A program made the position numbers and the translations under genes. The notes below the pieces were generated by a model. The model did not search any database and was not told where the DNA came from. It was given only the letters and a program-made list of their open reading frames with translations. 64,000 nucleotides of DNA from Planococcus wigleyi (lineage in GTDB: Bacteria > Bacillota > Bacilli > Bacillales_A > Planococcaceae), in contig NZ_JACSPU010000005.1 of assembly GCF_014836985.1 (NCBI RefSeq), positions 62,001 to 126,000 on the forward strand. Direction: 5' to 3'. Positions 26,058 through 34,870 of the stretch are shown piece by piece (the stretch's first letter is position 1; each line of letters begins with the position of its first letter).

Positions 26058-26609
26058 TCAGTTCCTTCGAATTTCGTCCACCAGCTCCTGAAGGCCTTCC
26101 TGAAAAACATGATCATTACCGGGGATTTGCTTGATGGTTGCGCTTGGCAGATTTTCCATGTATTTTTCCAAGTGTTTGAAAGGGACCGTGTCATCTCCAA
26201 TACTGTGGAAAAGAACAACATCCGGCAAAAGTGAATTTCGGGAAACAAAATCTTCCGCCAAAGTAAAATCTTCTAATTGCCAATCTTCATCCTTTCCCCA
26301 AAATGGTGCGGCCACCGAAATGAGCTTTGCGAATGACTTGCCCATTTCTTCTTCAGATAAGAATTTCAATAAAGCCGACCCACCGATGGAATGCCCGACC
26401 AAAACGGCTCCATCACCCAAAGAAGCAATCTCTTCCTTTAATCTTTTCTTCCAGTTTTCGTACTTTGGGTCTTCCGGGTTTGGCATGGCTGGAGCACGTA
26501 CTTCATAAGCTGTTCCTAATTCGTTTCGCAAATAGTGCACTAAGCCCCAACTCCCCTCCTGCTCACCTTGAGGGCCGGCGCTGTGAATGAACAAAACCTG
26601 CTGCACCAT
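26058..26609 (-). CDS. Alpha/beta hydrolase, RBBP9/YdeN type
   Basis: A 183-residue serine hydrolase. LFIHSAGPQG forms the oxyanion region, GHSIGGS carries the nucleophile Ser, GDDTVPF the acidic residue and GNDHVFQ the His. Size fits the short RBBP9/YdeN group. The substrate is unknown. I chose the ATG at 26609, 8 nt after AAGGAGG. The GTG three codons earlier overlaps the site. Confidence 0.87.
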   Translation of the reverse strand: MVQQVLFIHSAGPQGEQEGSWGLVHYLRNELGTAYEVRAPAMPNPEDPKYENWKKRLKEEIASLGDGAVLVGHSIGGSALLKFLSEEEMGKSFAKLISVAAPFWGKDEDWQLEDFTLAEDFVSRNSLLPDVVLFHSIGDDTVPFKHLEKYMENLPSATIKQIPGNDHVFQEGLQELVDEIRRN

Positions 26610-26924
26610 CGCAGCCACCTCCTTATCTTTTCTCCTGTCAGTACATCAAACTGCTCACCCAAAAGATCATTTCACTACTTGTTTCTCCGTTACCCGTTTT
26701 TTCAAACATACCTTTCTTGCACCATTCCTGATAAAATAGCGGTAACGAATGGTGCTGGAAATACAAAGTCATAGAAGAAGTATTCGACGAAGCCGCTATA
26801 GAGTTCATCTCTGAACTGATCGATCATAGGGAAGGAAAGATTTATCCATTGCCTTCCTCAACGCTTGTCTCGAATATGGCGTCAACCTATGTGCAGCACT
26901 CATTAAATAGGAGGTGGAATTGTG
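26610..26924. other. 315-nt gap with a possible gene remnant
   Basis: This stretch separates the divergent hydrolase and HhH genes. On the plus strand one frame is open from about 26735 to 26941 without any plausible start codon. It would read like protein (VIEEVFDEAAIEFISEL, then IDHREGKIYPLPSS), so it may be the decayed end of a lost gene. Otherwise I see only the AGGAGG site of the next gene at 26909-26914. Confidence 0.3.
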
Positions 26925-27137
26925 ATGAAAGGAAAATCATCTGACACAGTGCACGACTTCCCAAGCACCATCGGCAAGCCGGCAAAGCGGGCTTTACTGG
27001 CAGCGGGCTATCTACACTTGCAGGATTTGACCTCTGCTACTGAACAGGATTTACTGAAACTGCATGGCTTCGGACCAAAGGCGTTGCGGATTTTGCGCGA
27101 GACTCTTGCTGCCCAAGGAAAGAGCTTCAAATCGTGA
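26925..27137 (+). CDS. Small helix-hairpin-helix protein, RNA polymerase alpha-CTD-like
   Basis: A 70-residue protein made mostly of a helix-hairpin-helix fold: GKPAKRALLAAGY, then LTSATEQDLLKLHGFGPKAL, resembling the DNA-binding end of the RNA polymerase alpha subunit. It probably binds DNA without sequence specificity. The role is unknown. AGGAGG lies 10 nt before the ATG, and a GTG one codon earlier is also possible. Confidence 0.78.
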   Translation: MKGKSSDTVHDFPSTIGKPAKRALLAAGYLHLQDLTSATEQDLLKLHGFGPKALRILRETLAAQGKSFKS

Positions 27138-27186
27138 ATGCCAGTTCCCCCTCGCTCTTAAGATTTGAATAAAGGAGAGGTCATTT

Positions 27187-28029
27187 ATGAGGAAATCTGG
27201 AAGAATCATTTTATTGATTGTCTTCTTTTTACTCTTGGCCATCGGATTAATCATCTTCTTATTCAACACCTTTACTGCAAGCGGCAGTTCACAGGAAGTT
27301 TTTTTCGATGAAGAAATCCGTGACATCACCATCAAGGTTGAAAATGCGAATGTCATCATGCTCTCTTCTGAAAACGAAAGCACCACGATCGAATTGTCCG
27401 ACAGCAACAATGACTCCAAATTATTGACCCAACTTAAGGGAACGCAGCTTACTGTTGAAGCCAGAAGCAACTCAAGTTTTTTTGATTTTGGCTCTTCCAA
27501 TCCCCCCGTCTTAACGGTCCATATTCCTTTAGCCAACACCACGATTCTCAAAGTCAATAGCGGCGACGGCAATTTGAATCTGGCTGATATCGGTCCCTAT
27601 GAATTCGAAGCATACACAGCCAATGGAGATATTGCCATACAAAATGTCTATGCCAAATATTTCTCAGCAGAAACAGCGAATGGCTCGATTTTCATGAAAG
27701 ACAGTGCAGCGCAAGGGATTTCGGCAAACTCTTCAAATGGCGATATCCAACTGGAGAATATAACTTCAGACGTAAATTTAATCGCCCACTCCTCCAATGG
27801 CAGCATCGAAATGAAAACTGAAATGCTGAATTCTCCTATCGAGTTTACAACAGATAATGGAGATGTCACTATTCATACAAAAAACAAACCCACGCAAGGT
27901 TATGTTCAAGCGAAAGCTTCAAATGGCATGATCGACATTTTCGGGGATGATTCCGGGAATGTGTCATTTGGCGGGGAGTTCCCTAAGCTAAAAGTGGATG
28001 TTGTGAATGGTGATATTGTCATGGAGTAA
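27187..28029 (+). CDS. Membrane-anchored DUF4097-type beta-repeat protein
   Basis: A 280-residue protein with one membrane segment (about 8-30). It is followed outside by a right-handed beta-solenoid of repeats such as TANGDIAIQN, TANGSIFMKD, SSNGDIQLEN, SSNGSIEMKT and TDNGDVTIHT, typical of the DUF4097/putative adhesin family. In other Bacillales such proteins accompany envelope-stress regulators. None is present here. AAAGGAG lies 8 nt before the ATG. It is 49 nt after the HhH gene, possibly co-transcribed. Confidence 0.82.
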   Translation: MRKSGRIILLIVFFLLLAIGLIIFLFNTFTASGSSQEVFFDEEIRDITIKVENANVIMLSSENESTTIELSDSNNDSKLLTQLKGTQLTVEARSNSSFFDFGSSNPPVLTVHIPLANTTILKVNSGDGNLNLADIGPYEFEAYTANGDIAIQNVYAKYFSAETANGSIFMKDSAAQGISANSSNGDIQLENITSDVNLIAHSSNGSIEMKTEMLNSPIEFTTDNGDVTIHTKNKPTQGYVQAKASNGMIDIFGDDSGNVSFGGEFPKLKVDVVNGDIVME

Positions 28030-28080
28030 AGAATCTTATAGTCCTTTGGATGATGCCAAATTCAAATCAGAAACCAGATG

Positions 28081-28122
28081 AAAACCGCCGATGAAATCAG
28101 TATCGATTTCATCGGCGGTTTT
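28081..28122. terminator. Bidirectional terminator between the DUF4097 and flavoprotein genes
   Basis: An 18-bp stem, AAAACCGCCGATGAAATC/GATTTCATCGGCGGTTTT, with A and T flanks. Confidence 0.92.
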
Positions 28123-28131
28123 CTGCACAAT

Positions 28132-29190
28132 CTATAGTTGGCGCAGCTTCTCCAAATGCTTAATAGTCGGGGTCAGGTTCGCAAAGAAATAGGCTTCCCG
28201 CATCCGTCGAGACGGTGCACTGTCCTGGATATAACCTGCGCTGCCATTGTGCAGCATGCTTGCTTGGACCGCTTCCAATGTTAGATACGCGGTTTCAAGC
28301 CGAAGGCCCGCAATGTCTTTCCAGTGTATGTCTTTTTGATTCAGTAACTCGCTTATTTTCCCTTTCAAAAGCATTTCTTTTTGCTGCAGTTCATTCGATT
28401 GTGTCTGCAAAAAGCTGTTGCAGCCATTCTGCTTTTTGCTGACTTTATCAATCGATTCGATGGATGCTTGAGTGACTCCAAGGCCAAGTGGAATCTGATA
28501 CGAGATAAATGCGGGACGTATTTTTTCGACATAGCTTCCCGCATCTTCAGAAACAATCCACGTGTTTGGAATAAAGACATCTTTGAATGAACAGGCATAG
28601 GTTGCACTGCCATTCACTGCCAAGTAATTCACTTTTTCCTTCATGCTCAACCCATCAGTTCCACATTGGACTAGACCCATAATTTTCTTGTTGTCGTTCA
28701 CTTTTGCTACAAAACCCATCCAATGGCCTTCACCAAGGTTTGAAACAGAAGGAAGAATTCCCGAAACGGTATAACCTCCATCTGTCGATTCTGCTTTCAG
28801 ATGAAGTTTTTCAAGTCCTGCAAAATGCTTCATCGGATTGGACAGTCCTGTCGCTCCAAGCACTTGGCCACTTTCCAATGAAAATAAAAGCCTTTCTTTC
28901 AGTTGTATATTTTCCGTATTCCGAAGATATGTTAGAGCAGCAAGATGGCACCAAAGACAAAAAGCGGTTGTCATACATACTCGTGCAACACGTTCCACCA
29001 ATTCCATTTCATCAAACAAGAGATCCTTCTGTGATTTCCCATCAGATGACAACAAGCCAGCCTGTCCGATTTTCTTCAGAAAACCTTCAGCATAAAAAGC
29101 TTCCGTATCGATTTTCTTCACATAAGGCTTTAACTCCTGCTCAATTATCTGTTCAAGCGTTAAAGTGTTTTCCAATCCGCTTTTTACCAT
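28132..29190 (-). CDS. Acyl-CoA dehydrogenase-fold flavoprotein, possible FMN-dependent monooxygenase
   Basis: A 352-residue protein with the three-domain acyl-CoA dehydrogenase fold: helical N-terminus, a beta middle domain (ATGLSNPMKHF, GYTVSGILPSVSNLG) and a C-terminal helix bundle. I see no clear catalytic Glu or CoA pocket, and the protein is shorter than true dehydrogenases (about 380). It may be closer to the FMN monooxygenase branch (SfnC/DszC-like). It sits 29 nt downstream of the DUF4242 gene in one operon, with a sulfonate-type ABC transporter nearby. I chose the ATG at 29190, 9 nt after CAGGAG. Confidence 0.7.
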   Translation of the reverse strand: MVKSGLENTLTLEQIIEQELKPYVKKIDTEAFYAEGFLKKIGQAGLLSSDGKSQKDLLFDEMELVERVARVCMTTAFCLWCHLAALTYLRNTENIQLKERLLFSLESGQVLGATGLSNPMKHFAGLEKLHLKAESTDGGYTVSGILPSVSNLGEGHWMGFVAKVNDNKKIMGLVQCGTDGLSMKEKVNYLAVNGSATYACSFKDVFIPNTWIVSEDAGSYVEKIRPAFISYQIPLGLGVTQASIESIDKVSKKQNGCNSFLQTQSNELQQKEMLLKGKISELLNQKDIHWKDIAGLRLETAYLTLEAVQASMLHNGSAGYIQDSAPSRRMREAYFFANLTPTIKHLEKLRQL

Positions 29191-29219
29191 CTCAACCAAC
29201 TCCTGCTGTTTGTTTTTTC

Positions 29220-29750
29220 TTAGTTTGACTGAATTTCAGTAATAGAATCAATCGGTGTTTTTACTGCTTCACGAGCGCGTTTAACGGCAGCTTCATCCGG
29301 AGCATCGTAGAAGCAAAGGCATTTGGACATATCTTCACAGACATAGGTTCTGGAGAATGCCACTTCCGGTACCTCTTCATAGTGGACTGAATTCTTTTTC
29401 TTTCTTGCTAAATATTGATCCATTGTCAAATCTTCAGGCAAATTCCATTCCACTAGATAGTTGATGACATCGTTGCCGGATTTTACATCGTCCAATTCTT
29501 TACCGACCAAACGTACATCCTTTACTAGTTCTGCAGCGATTCCTTCATTTTTCAATACGTTAACCGCTGTCGACTGGTCAGTGCCTTCAATGATGAAGAA
29601 TGAACGCGCGAAATCTTTTGATACTTGAACTTCAATCAATTCAGCAGAATTTTGTTTCAATTGTCCCTGTAAAGCAGTCACCTTCTGCTCCAATTCTTCT
29701 TTATTCGAAACGACTTCTTTTAATGATGATTCAATAAGATATAATGTCAT
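29220..29750 (-). CDS. DUF4242-type protein
   Basis: A 176-residue soluble protein. The C-terminal 90 residues (YLVEWNLPEDLTMDQYLA, then EDMSKCLCFYDAPDE) match the DUF4242/SCO4226-like ferredoxin-fold family, some of whose members bind nickel. The N-terminal part carries a short coiled coil. Its function is unknown. It is first in the operon with the flavoprotein and is divergent from the HxlR regulator, which probably controls it. Confidence 0.75.
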   Translation of the reverse strand: MTLYLIESSLKEVVSNKEELEQKVTALQGQLKQNSAELIEVQVSKDFARSFFIIEGTDQSTAVNVLKNEGIAAELVKDVRLVGKELDDVKSGNDVINYLVEWNLPEDLTMDQYLARKKKNSVHYEEVPEVAFSRTYVCEDMSKCLCFYDAPDEAAVKRAREAVKTPIDSITEIQSN

Positions 29751-29793
29751 GCTAATCCCTCTTTTCTTTTTTTGGAAGATTCTCTCTTCTATT

Positions 29794-29812
29794 AAGTAAT
29801 ATTATTATACTT
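29794..29812. promoter_or_regulatory. Candidate HxlR operator in the divergent promoter region
   Basis: AAGTA at 29794-29798 and TACTT at 29808-29812 form a dyad with a 9-nt spacer between the DUF4242 and HxlR genes. HxlR/YodB regulators bind AGTA/TACT-type dyads, so this may serve autoregulation and control of the operon. Confidence 0.5.
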
Positions 29813-29882
29813 AGTTAATTAAATCAACCTTGTTCACTTTTATTTAGCTTATGTTACTATATAAATTAAAGGGGTGCTGAAT

Positions 29883-30332
29883 ATGAAAACAAGATACAAT
29901 TTGCCTTGCAATATCGCCCAATCATTAAATATCATCGGCGATCGCTGGACTTTATTGATTATCCATGAAATTTTAATTGGTCAACAGACCTTCAATAACA
30001 TTAAGAAATCCTTGGATGGCATATCATCCAATCTTTTATCTGAACGGCTGAGAGAGTTGGAAGAAGAAGGAATAGTCGTTTCCGAACTCTATTCTGCACA
30101 TCCGCCTCGCTATCAATACTCCCTAACCGAAAAAGGCAAAGAACTGGAGCCTGTTTTTAATGCGCTAGTCGTCTGGGGAAGCAGTAATCTGGAGAAATGC
30201 TATAAGACATTGGTAGATCCTGCGACTGGTGAAGAGCTTGAAATCGGCTATTACTCGAAAAAAACAGGTGAACGGGTAGAAACAATTCAGGTCAAGTCAG
30301 TTGAATACGAATTGCAACAGAATGGAGAATGA
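29883..30332 (+). CDS. HxlR-family transcriptional regulator
   Basis: A 149-residue winged-helix regulator with the family start CNIAQSLNIIGDRWTLLI and the recognition part NNIKKSLDGISSNLLSERL. Cys 9 sits where YodB/CatR-type members carry their redox- or quinone-sensing cysteine, so an electrophile signal is possible. I chose the ATG at 29883, preceded by AAAGGGG. It is divergent from the DUF4242-flavoprotein operon. Confidence 0.88.
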   Translation: MKTRYNLPCNIAQSLNIIGDRWTLLIIHEILIGQQTFNNIKKSLDGISSNLLSERLRELEEEGIVVSELYSAHPPRYQYSLTEKGKELEPVFNALVVWGSSNLEKCYKTLVDPATGEELEIGYYSKKTGERVETIQVKSVEYELQQNGE

Positions 30333-30353
30333 TCCTCTCCATTCTGTTTTTAT
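30317..30353 (+). terminator. Terminator of the HxlR gene, overlapping its stop codon
   Basis: A 12-bp stem, ACAGAATGGAGA/TCTCCATTCTGT, followed by TTTT. The left arm lies inside the coding end. Confidence 0.85.
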
Positions 30354-30397
30354 TTTCCATGCCAAAACTAGGAATCAATCAGACGAATTAAATTTAC

Positions 30398-31159
30398 TTA
30401 TGCGGTAATTCCATATTGTTTACCCACCCACCGCTCCAGCAAGCTGATTAAGCGATCCAGCAAGAACCCACAGACTCCTATAAAAATAATACCTGCCAGC
30501 ACATAGTCAAGGTTCAGCGTATTCCGAGAATCCACTATCAGAAAACCAAGCCCGGATTGTGCACCAATCATTTCGCCGGCAACAAGGAATATCCAGGCCG
30601 TGCCTAGTGCAAGACGCAAACCACTCACCACAGCCGGAAAAGCGGCAGGAAAAATAAATTTATACATCAGCTCCCAATTGCGGATTTCCAAGTTCTCTGC
30701 AATTTTCAAATACGAAGGGTTGATTTTTTTCACTCCTGCTACCGTTGAGAGCAGGACTGGAAAGAATGCAGCAATAAAAATAATGGCGATTGCCGGCATA
30801 TTTCCGATTCCGAACCATAACACAATAAACGGAGACCAAGCGACCGGAGCTACCGGGCGAAGCACTTGGACAATCGGGTCGATAAGCTGCCAAATTTTTG
30901 GAGATCTCCCCAAAAACATCCCTAGTAGAATTGCGGGAATCGCAGCCATTAAGTAGCCTGCTGCAAATCTACCCAGGCTTACCTGCAGGTGGACAAAAAT
31001 GATGCCATCAACGATCAAGTCAATAATTGCATTGCCAACACTCAATGGGGAAGGAAGCAACGCTTCCTGATAATCCCCTATCCAAATCACCGCTTGCCAA
31101 ATGAATACAAGGATTGCCATTCCAATGGCGAAATTCATAAGCTTCTTCATCACATTCAT
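30398..31159 (-). CDS. ABC transporter permease, SsuC/TauC family (second system)
   Basis: A 253-residue permease with about six membrane segments and the coupling loop around NLEIRNWELMYKFIFPAAFPAV. It is last of a three-gene operon (ATPase, binding lipoprotein, permease) that encodes a second sulfonate/taurine/nitrate-type importer in this window. The start overlaps the upstream region by a few bases, with a 6-nt gap to the lipoprotein stop. Confidence 0.87.
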   Translation of the reverse strand: MNVMKKLMNFAIGMAILVFIWQAVIWIGDYQEALLPSPLSVGNAIIDLIVDGIIFVHLQVSLGRFAAGYLMAAIPAILLGMFLGRSPKIWQLIDPIVQVLRPVAPVAWSPFIVLWFGIGNMPAIAIIFIAAFFPVLLSTVAGVKKINPSYLKIAENLEIRNWELMYKFIFPAAFPAVVSGLRLALGTAWIFLVAGEMIGAQSGLGFLIVDSRNTLNLDYVLAGIIFIGVCGFLLDRLISLLERWVGKQYGITA

Positions 31160-31165
31160 CTGCTG

Positions 31166-32125
31166 TCACATCGCTTCATCAATATAAGTATTGTCTACAA
31201 AGTCTTCGAAAACAGGAGGATTTTCCATCAATTCCATTTCAAGAACAAAATCACGCAATGTATTATATTCATCTTCTTCAATCCGCAGATTTTCAAATGA
31301 TATCCAGCCAAGGGAAAGTTCAAGCACTTCTCTTTCCATCTTCATGTATTGGCTAAACGCGCCATAAACCGCTTCATCCTTCTTCTCCGCATGCTCCCCG
31401 GACTCTACATATTGGCTAACCAGCGATTGCGTAGCTTTCGGCTGACGTTCCATAAACTCCTGCCTTAACACTAAGACACAGCAATAAGAATCGGCCCATA
31501 TCTCATCAGAATGGTGAAGCACTTTACCGATTTCATTTTCTACGGCCAAGGCGCCGAAAGGTTCAGCAACTGCATAACCGGCTATCCGCTTTTCCGATAA
31601 TGCAGCCGGCATTTCGGCGGGGGCCATCTCCACTATATTGACATCCTCGAGTGAAAGACCTTCTTTTTTCAACATCTCATACAAAAGAATATTATGGCTC
31701 GAGTATGTGTGGGGAATTGCAAATGTCTCCCCTTTCAGATCTTTTGCACTTTCAATTTCCTCAGCTGCAATCACGACATTCCCGTCTTTATGGCCGAGTG
31801 CAACAGCTTTCAAATCAATGCCTTTTTCTTTAGCTTTCATCGCCAGTTCAACCAATACCGATGCCCCGTCTATCCGACCTGTATTTAAAGCATCCATAAG
31901 ATCTGGCCAGGAATTGAATTTGACCATTTCAATTTCATACTCCCCGTACTTCCCTTCTTCCATATGTTCATCCATATAAAGAGGCCCGGCGTGCGTAATG
32001 GGCAAGTAGCCGATTTTGATAACTGGCTTCTCTACTGCTGCCTGCATCCTTGCTTGCCCACAAGCCGATAAAAAAAACAATAAAGTAACCATTAATAAAG
32101 ACAAGATGATTTTTCTTTTCTTCAC
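31166..32125 (-). CDS. ABC transporter substrate-binding lipoprotein, SsuA/NMT1 type (second system)
   Basis: A 319-residue lipoprotein with lipobox FFLSAC. It has the family start VIKIGYLPITHAGPLYM, GETFAIPHTYSSHNILLYE and GYAVAEPFGALA. The GYLPITHA start and PHTYSSHN region recall the NrtA/SsuA-like branch that binds small organic anions. The ligand is unknown. It sits between the ATPase and permease genes in the same operon, 15 nt after the ATPase stop. Confidence 0.86.
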   Translation of the reverse strand: MKKRKIILSLLMVTLLFFLSACGQARMQAAVEKPVIKIGYLPITHAGPLYMDEHMEEGKYGEYEIEMVKFNSWPDLMDALNTGRIDGASVLVELAMKAKEKGIDLKAVALGHKDGNVVIAAEEIESAKDLKGETFAIPHTYSSHNILLYEMLKKEGLSLEDVNIVEMAPAEMPAALSEKRIAGYAVAEPFGALAVENEIGKVLHHSDEIWADSYCCVLVLRQEFMERQPKATQSLVSQYVESGEHAEKKDEAVYGAFSQYMKMEREVLELSLGWISFENLRIEEDEYNTLRDFVLEMELMENPPVFEDFVDNTYIDEAM

Positions 32126-32140
32126 GCATCCACCTCTTCC

Positions 32141-32911
32141 CTAAATGTTGTATTCAGGAGCTATTAATTCCGTACTCAATTGGAATTCGTCCAGAATTTT
32201 TCTTCTGAAATACTGAAAATCAGCATGCGTTCGGCTTCTTGGTTTCATCTGAGTAATTGTAATTTCCTTTTGAATTCTGCCAGGATGTGAACTCATTATG
32301 ATTACGCGATCTGATAGATACACCGCTTCATCAATATCATGAGTGACAAGAACAATAGTTGTATTCTTCTTCTTTTGGATACGCAGCAACTCTTGCTGAA
32401 GGTTATAGCGATTAAACGAATCTAGTGCAGCAAACGGCTCGTCCATTAAAATCACATCAGGTTGAATCGCTAAAGCTCTTGCAATTGCCACCCGCTGCTG
32501 CATTCCGCCTGACAATTCATGCGGGAACTTATCCAACGAATTCTCAAGGCCGACTAGTTTTAAGGCATCCATGACGCGTGCCCACTTTTCCTTTGGCTTC
32601 AATTTCTCACCTTCAAGTCCAAGTTCTACATTCTTCAGCACCGAACGCCAAGGCAATAAATTAATTTGTTGGAAAAGCATTACACACGTCTTGGTCGGTT
32701 TTAAAACCGGTTCACCATTATGCCGGATTGATCCTTTGTCTGCTTTTTCAAAGCCTCCGAGGATATTCAACAATGTACTTTTTCCGCATCCGCTTTTCCC
32801 GAATAAAGTGACGATTTCTCCTTTCTTCACATGGAATGTTGCCTGTGAAAGGACCTTCACCTGTTTTTCTCCGGAACCGAACGACTTATCAACATTTATT
32901 ACTTCCATCAT
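32141..32911 (-). CDS. ABC transporter ATP-binding protein, SsuB/TauB type (second system)
   Basis: A 256-residue ATPase with Walker [11 protein letters not shown], signature ELSGGMQQR, Walker B ILMDEPF and [14 protein letters not shown]. The start is uncertain. The ATG at 32911 (MMEVINV) matches the family start, but the visible AAAGAGGTG lies 19 nt upstream, right before a TTG at 32929 that would add six residues. It is first gene of the second importer operon. Confidence 0.85.
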   Translation of the reverse strand: MMEVINVDKSFGSGEKQVKVLSQATFHVKKGEIVTLFGKSGCGKSTLLNILGGFEKADKGSIRHNGEPVLKPTKTCVMLFQQINLLPWRSVLKNVELGLEGEKLKPKEKWARVMDALKLVGLENSLDKFPHELSGGMQQRVAIARALAIQPDVILMDEPFAALDSFNRYNLQQELLRIQKKKNTTIVLVTHDIDEAVYLSDRVIIMSSHPGRIQKEITITQMKPRSRTHADFQYFRRKILDEFQLSTELIAPEYNI

Positions 32912-33159
32912 AGGAATAGCTATTTTCAACACCTCTTTCTCAATGCAAATAAACCCTATCAACTTAGTATGCTTTAAGTCATCTTAATATACTGAATATA
33001 AAAAAACAACCCACTTTTATGATTTGCCAGAAAATTAATCACCCCATTATTCGAAATTTCTTTTTATTCCTCATTCCTTTATACTTAAAAGATCATCAGT
33101 TTTTCCGATTTCGGATTGCCGAATTTCTGAAACCACTTATTTTCGGGAGGAGAAATGAA

Positions 33160-33537
33160 ATGTCGCGACAATCATATCGAAAAGAAAAAAATCAGCTGAT
33201 GTACACTCAACAGCACCTTGCCAATGAACGCACTTATCTGGCATGGATCCGGACTGTTATTTCAATTGTCGGCGTCGGTTTTCTGGCTACAAGCCTGCAT
33301 TTCACGATGGGCGTGACGCGCAATCAATTTGTCGATGTCTTTACCATCGCTCTCGGCATTTTTGCCTGTATTTTCGGGCTCACTGTTATTTTTTCAGCAA
33401 CACAAAATTATAAAAAGAAACGCCAGCAAATCATCAACGAGACCTTTACACCATCAAATATGCACATCACATTGATTTCATCAATGTTGGCAGTCATGAT
33501 CATCATGGTCATCATTTATTTCTTTATGATCATGTAG
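33160..33537 (+). CDS. DUF202 (YidH-type) membrane protein
   Basis: A 125-residue protein with three membrane segments. The DUF202 mark LANERTYLAWIRT precedes the first segment. The function is unknown. I chose the ATG at 33160, 7 nt after GGGAGGAG, although the frame is open further upstream. Confidence 0.82.
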   Translation: MSRQSYRKEKNQLMYTQQHLANERTYLAWIRTVISIVGVGFLATSLHFTMGVTRNQFVDVFTIALGIFACIFGLTVIFSATQNYKKKRQQIINETFTPSNMHITLISSMLAVMIIMVIIYFFMIM

Positions 33538-33583
33538 GCTGTCCATTGATGCTTTACAGATTGGCAGCAAAGGAGAACAAATT

Positions 33584-34801
33584 ATGGACCCATTAGATAT
33601 ACTCGAGAACTTAGATAAAGTAAAACCTGCTTTCCAACCGATTGTCAGTGCAGTTAAGCATACTGTTATTGGCTATGAAGTTTTGGGACGGTTCCAAGTT
33701 GAGAACGACTGGAGCAGCTTGGGTGATTTTTTTCAAGACAATGATGTTCCGGATGAATACAAAGTAGAAGTCGATCAACATTTATTGAAGTTGGCGATTA
33801 GCCGTATGCTCGATTCCGGCAATGAAGGACTGCTATTCATCAATCGCAACGCCCGGCAATTGATGATCAACAATGGGGAAGATTTTTTGAAAACGCTGCA
33901 AGCGTTTGTGGAGAAGGGTTTTGCCATGGACCGGATCGTTCTTGAAATCACTGAACATGACTTTGATGAAGACTTTGATCAACTGGCGCATTTATTGATT
34001 TACTATAAAACCTACGGCATACAAATTGCCGTTGATCATGTAGGAGCAAAAAGCTCCAATATTGACCGGATCCGCCAACTCAGACCCCACATCTTAAAAA
34101 TTGATACCAGTTTTGTCCGAAATGTTAATTCAGACGTGTTCCAAGACGTCATTCAGACATTGTCAGTACTGGCACGCCGCATCGGAGCTAAGCTGTCTTA
34201 TGAAAATATTGAAGACGATTACCAATTGTATTTTGCTTGGAAACACGGCGGCCATTATTACCAGGGGTTCTATTTGGCTAAACCTGATTTTGACTTGCCG
34301 ATAAACGGTGCCATGTCACTTGATGTGGGAGATAAGATTAAGGCTTTTGTCCAACGGGAAAAATCGATGGTGGAAGGGCGCTATGCTTTTGTAGTGAGCC
34401 GTGAAGAAAAAGTAAAAAAATTGATTTCCAACTGGCACGGACCTGAAAAAGCTGATGATTTTATTGAATTGGTCTCCGAGGCTTTCGATGAAGAAAGTTT
34501 CCGTTTGTATATCTGCAACAGCGATGGGCAACAAGTGTCATCCAACTTCAGAAAACACAATAAGCAGTGGGGATTTGAACGGGATCAAATTGGGTCTCAT
34601 TGGGCATTCCGCCCTTTCTTCCTGGAAAACACGATGCAGATGAAAACCTGGCATAAAGGGATATTATCGGACATCTATTCGGATATTGAAACAGGTGAAA
34701 TAATTCGTACATTCAGTTATCCTTTATCAGAGGACTGTTATTTATTCGTTGATATCAGCAATGATTTTTTGTCCGAATCAGACTACCTGCTGTTTCAATA
34801 A
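33584..34801 (+). CDS. ykuI: YkuI-like degenerate EAL-domain protein
   Basis: A 405-residue protein with an EAL domain (about 15-240) and a C-terminal PAS-like YkuI_C domain (about 250-405), the same size and layout as Bacillus YkuI. EVLGR (32-36) replaces EALxR, and the metal-binding DDFG is DHVG at 151-154. It probably binds c-di-GMP as a sensor and hydrolyses it poorly, as reported for YkuI. AAAGGAG lies 10 nt before the ATG. It is followed 69 nt later by the STAS protein gene. Confidence 0.85.
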   Translation: MDPLDILENLDKVKPAFQPIVSAVKHTVIGYEVLGRFQVENDWSSLGDFFQDNDVPDEYKVEVDQHLLKLAISRMLDSGNEGLLFINRNARQLMINNGEDFLKTLQAFVEKGFAMDRIVLEITEHDFDEDFDQLAHLLIYYKTYGIQIAVDHVGAKSSNIDRIRQLRPHILKIDTSFVRNVNSDVFQDVIQTLSVLARRIGAKLSYENIEDDYQLYFAWKHGGHYYQGFYLAKPDFDLPINGAMSLDVGDKIKAFVQREKSMVEGRYAFVVSREEKVKKLISNWHGPEKADDFIELVSEAFDEESFRLYICNSDGQQVSSNFRKHNKQWGFERDQIGSHWAFRPFFLENTMQMKTWHKGILSDIYSDIETGEIIRTFSYPLSEDCYLFVDISNDFLSESDYLLFQ

Positions 34802-34870
34802 ACGATTTGATATTAATTAGAAAATCATCATAGCAGTTTGTTAGATTTGAAAGAAAGAAGGAGAAAAGAA

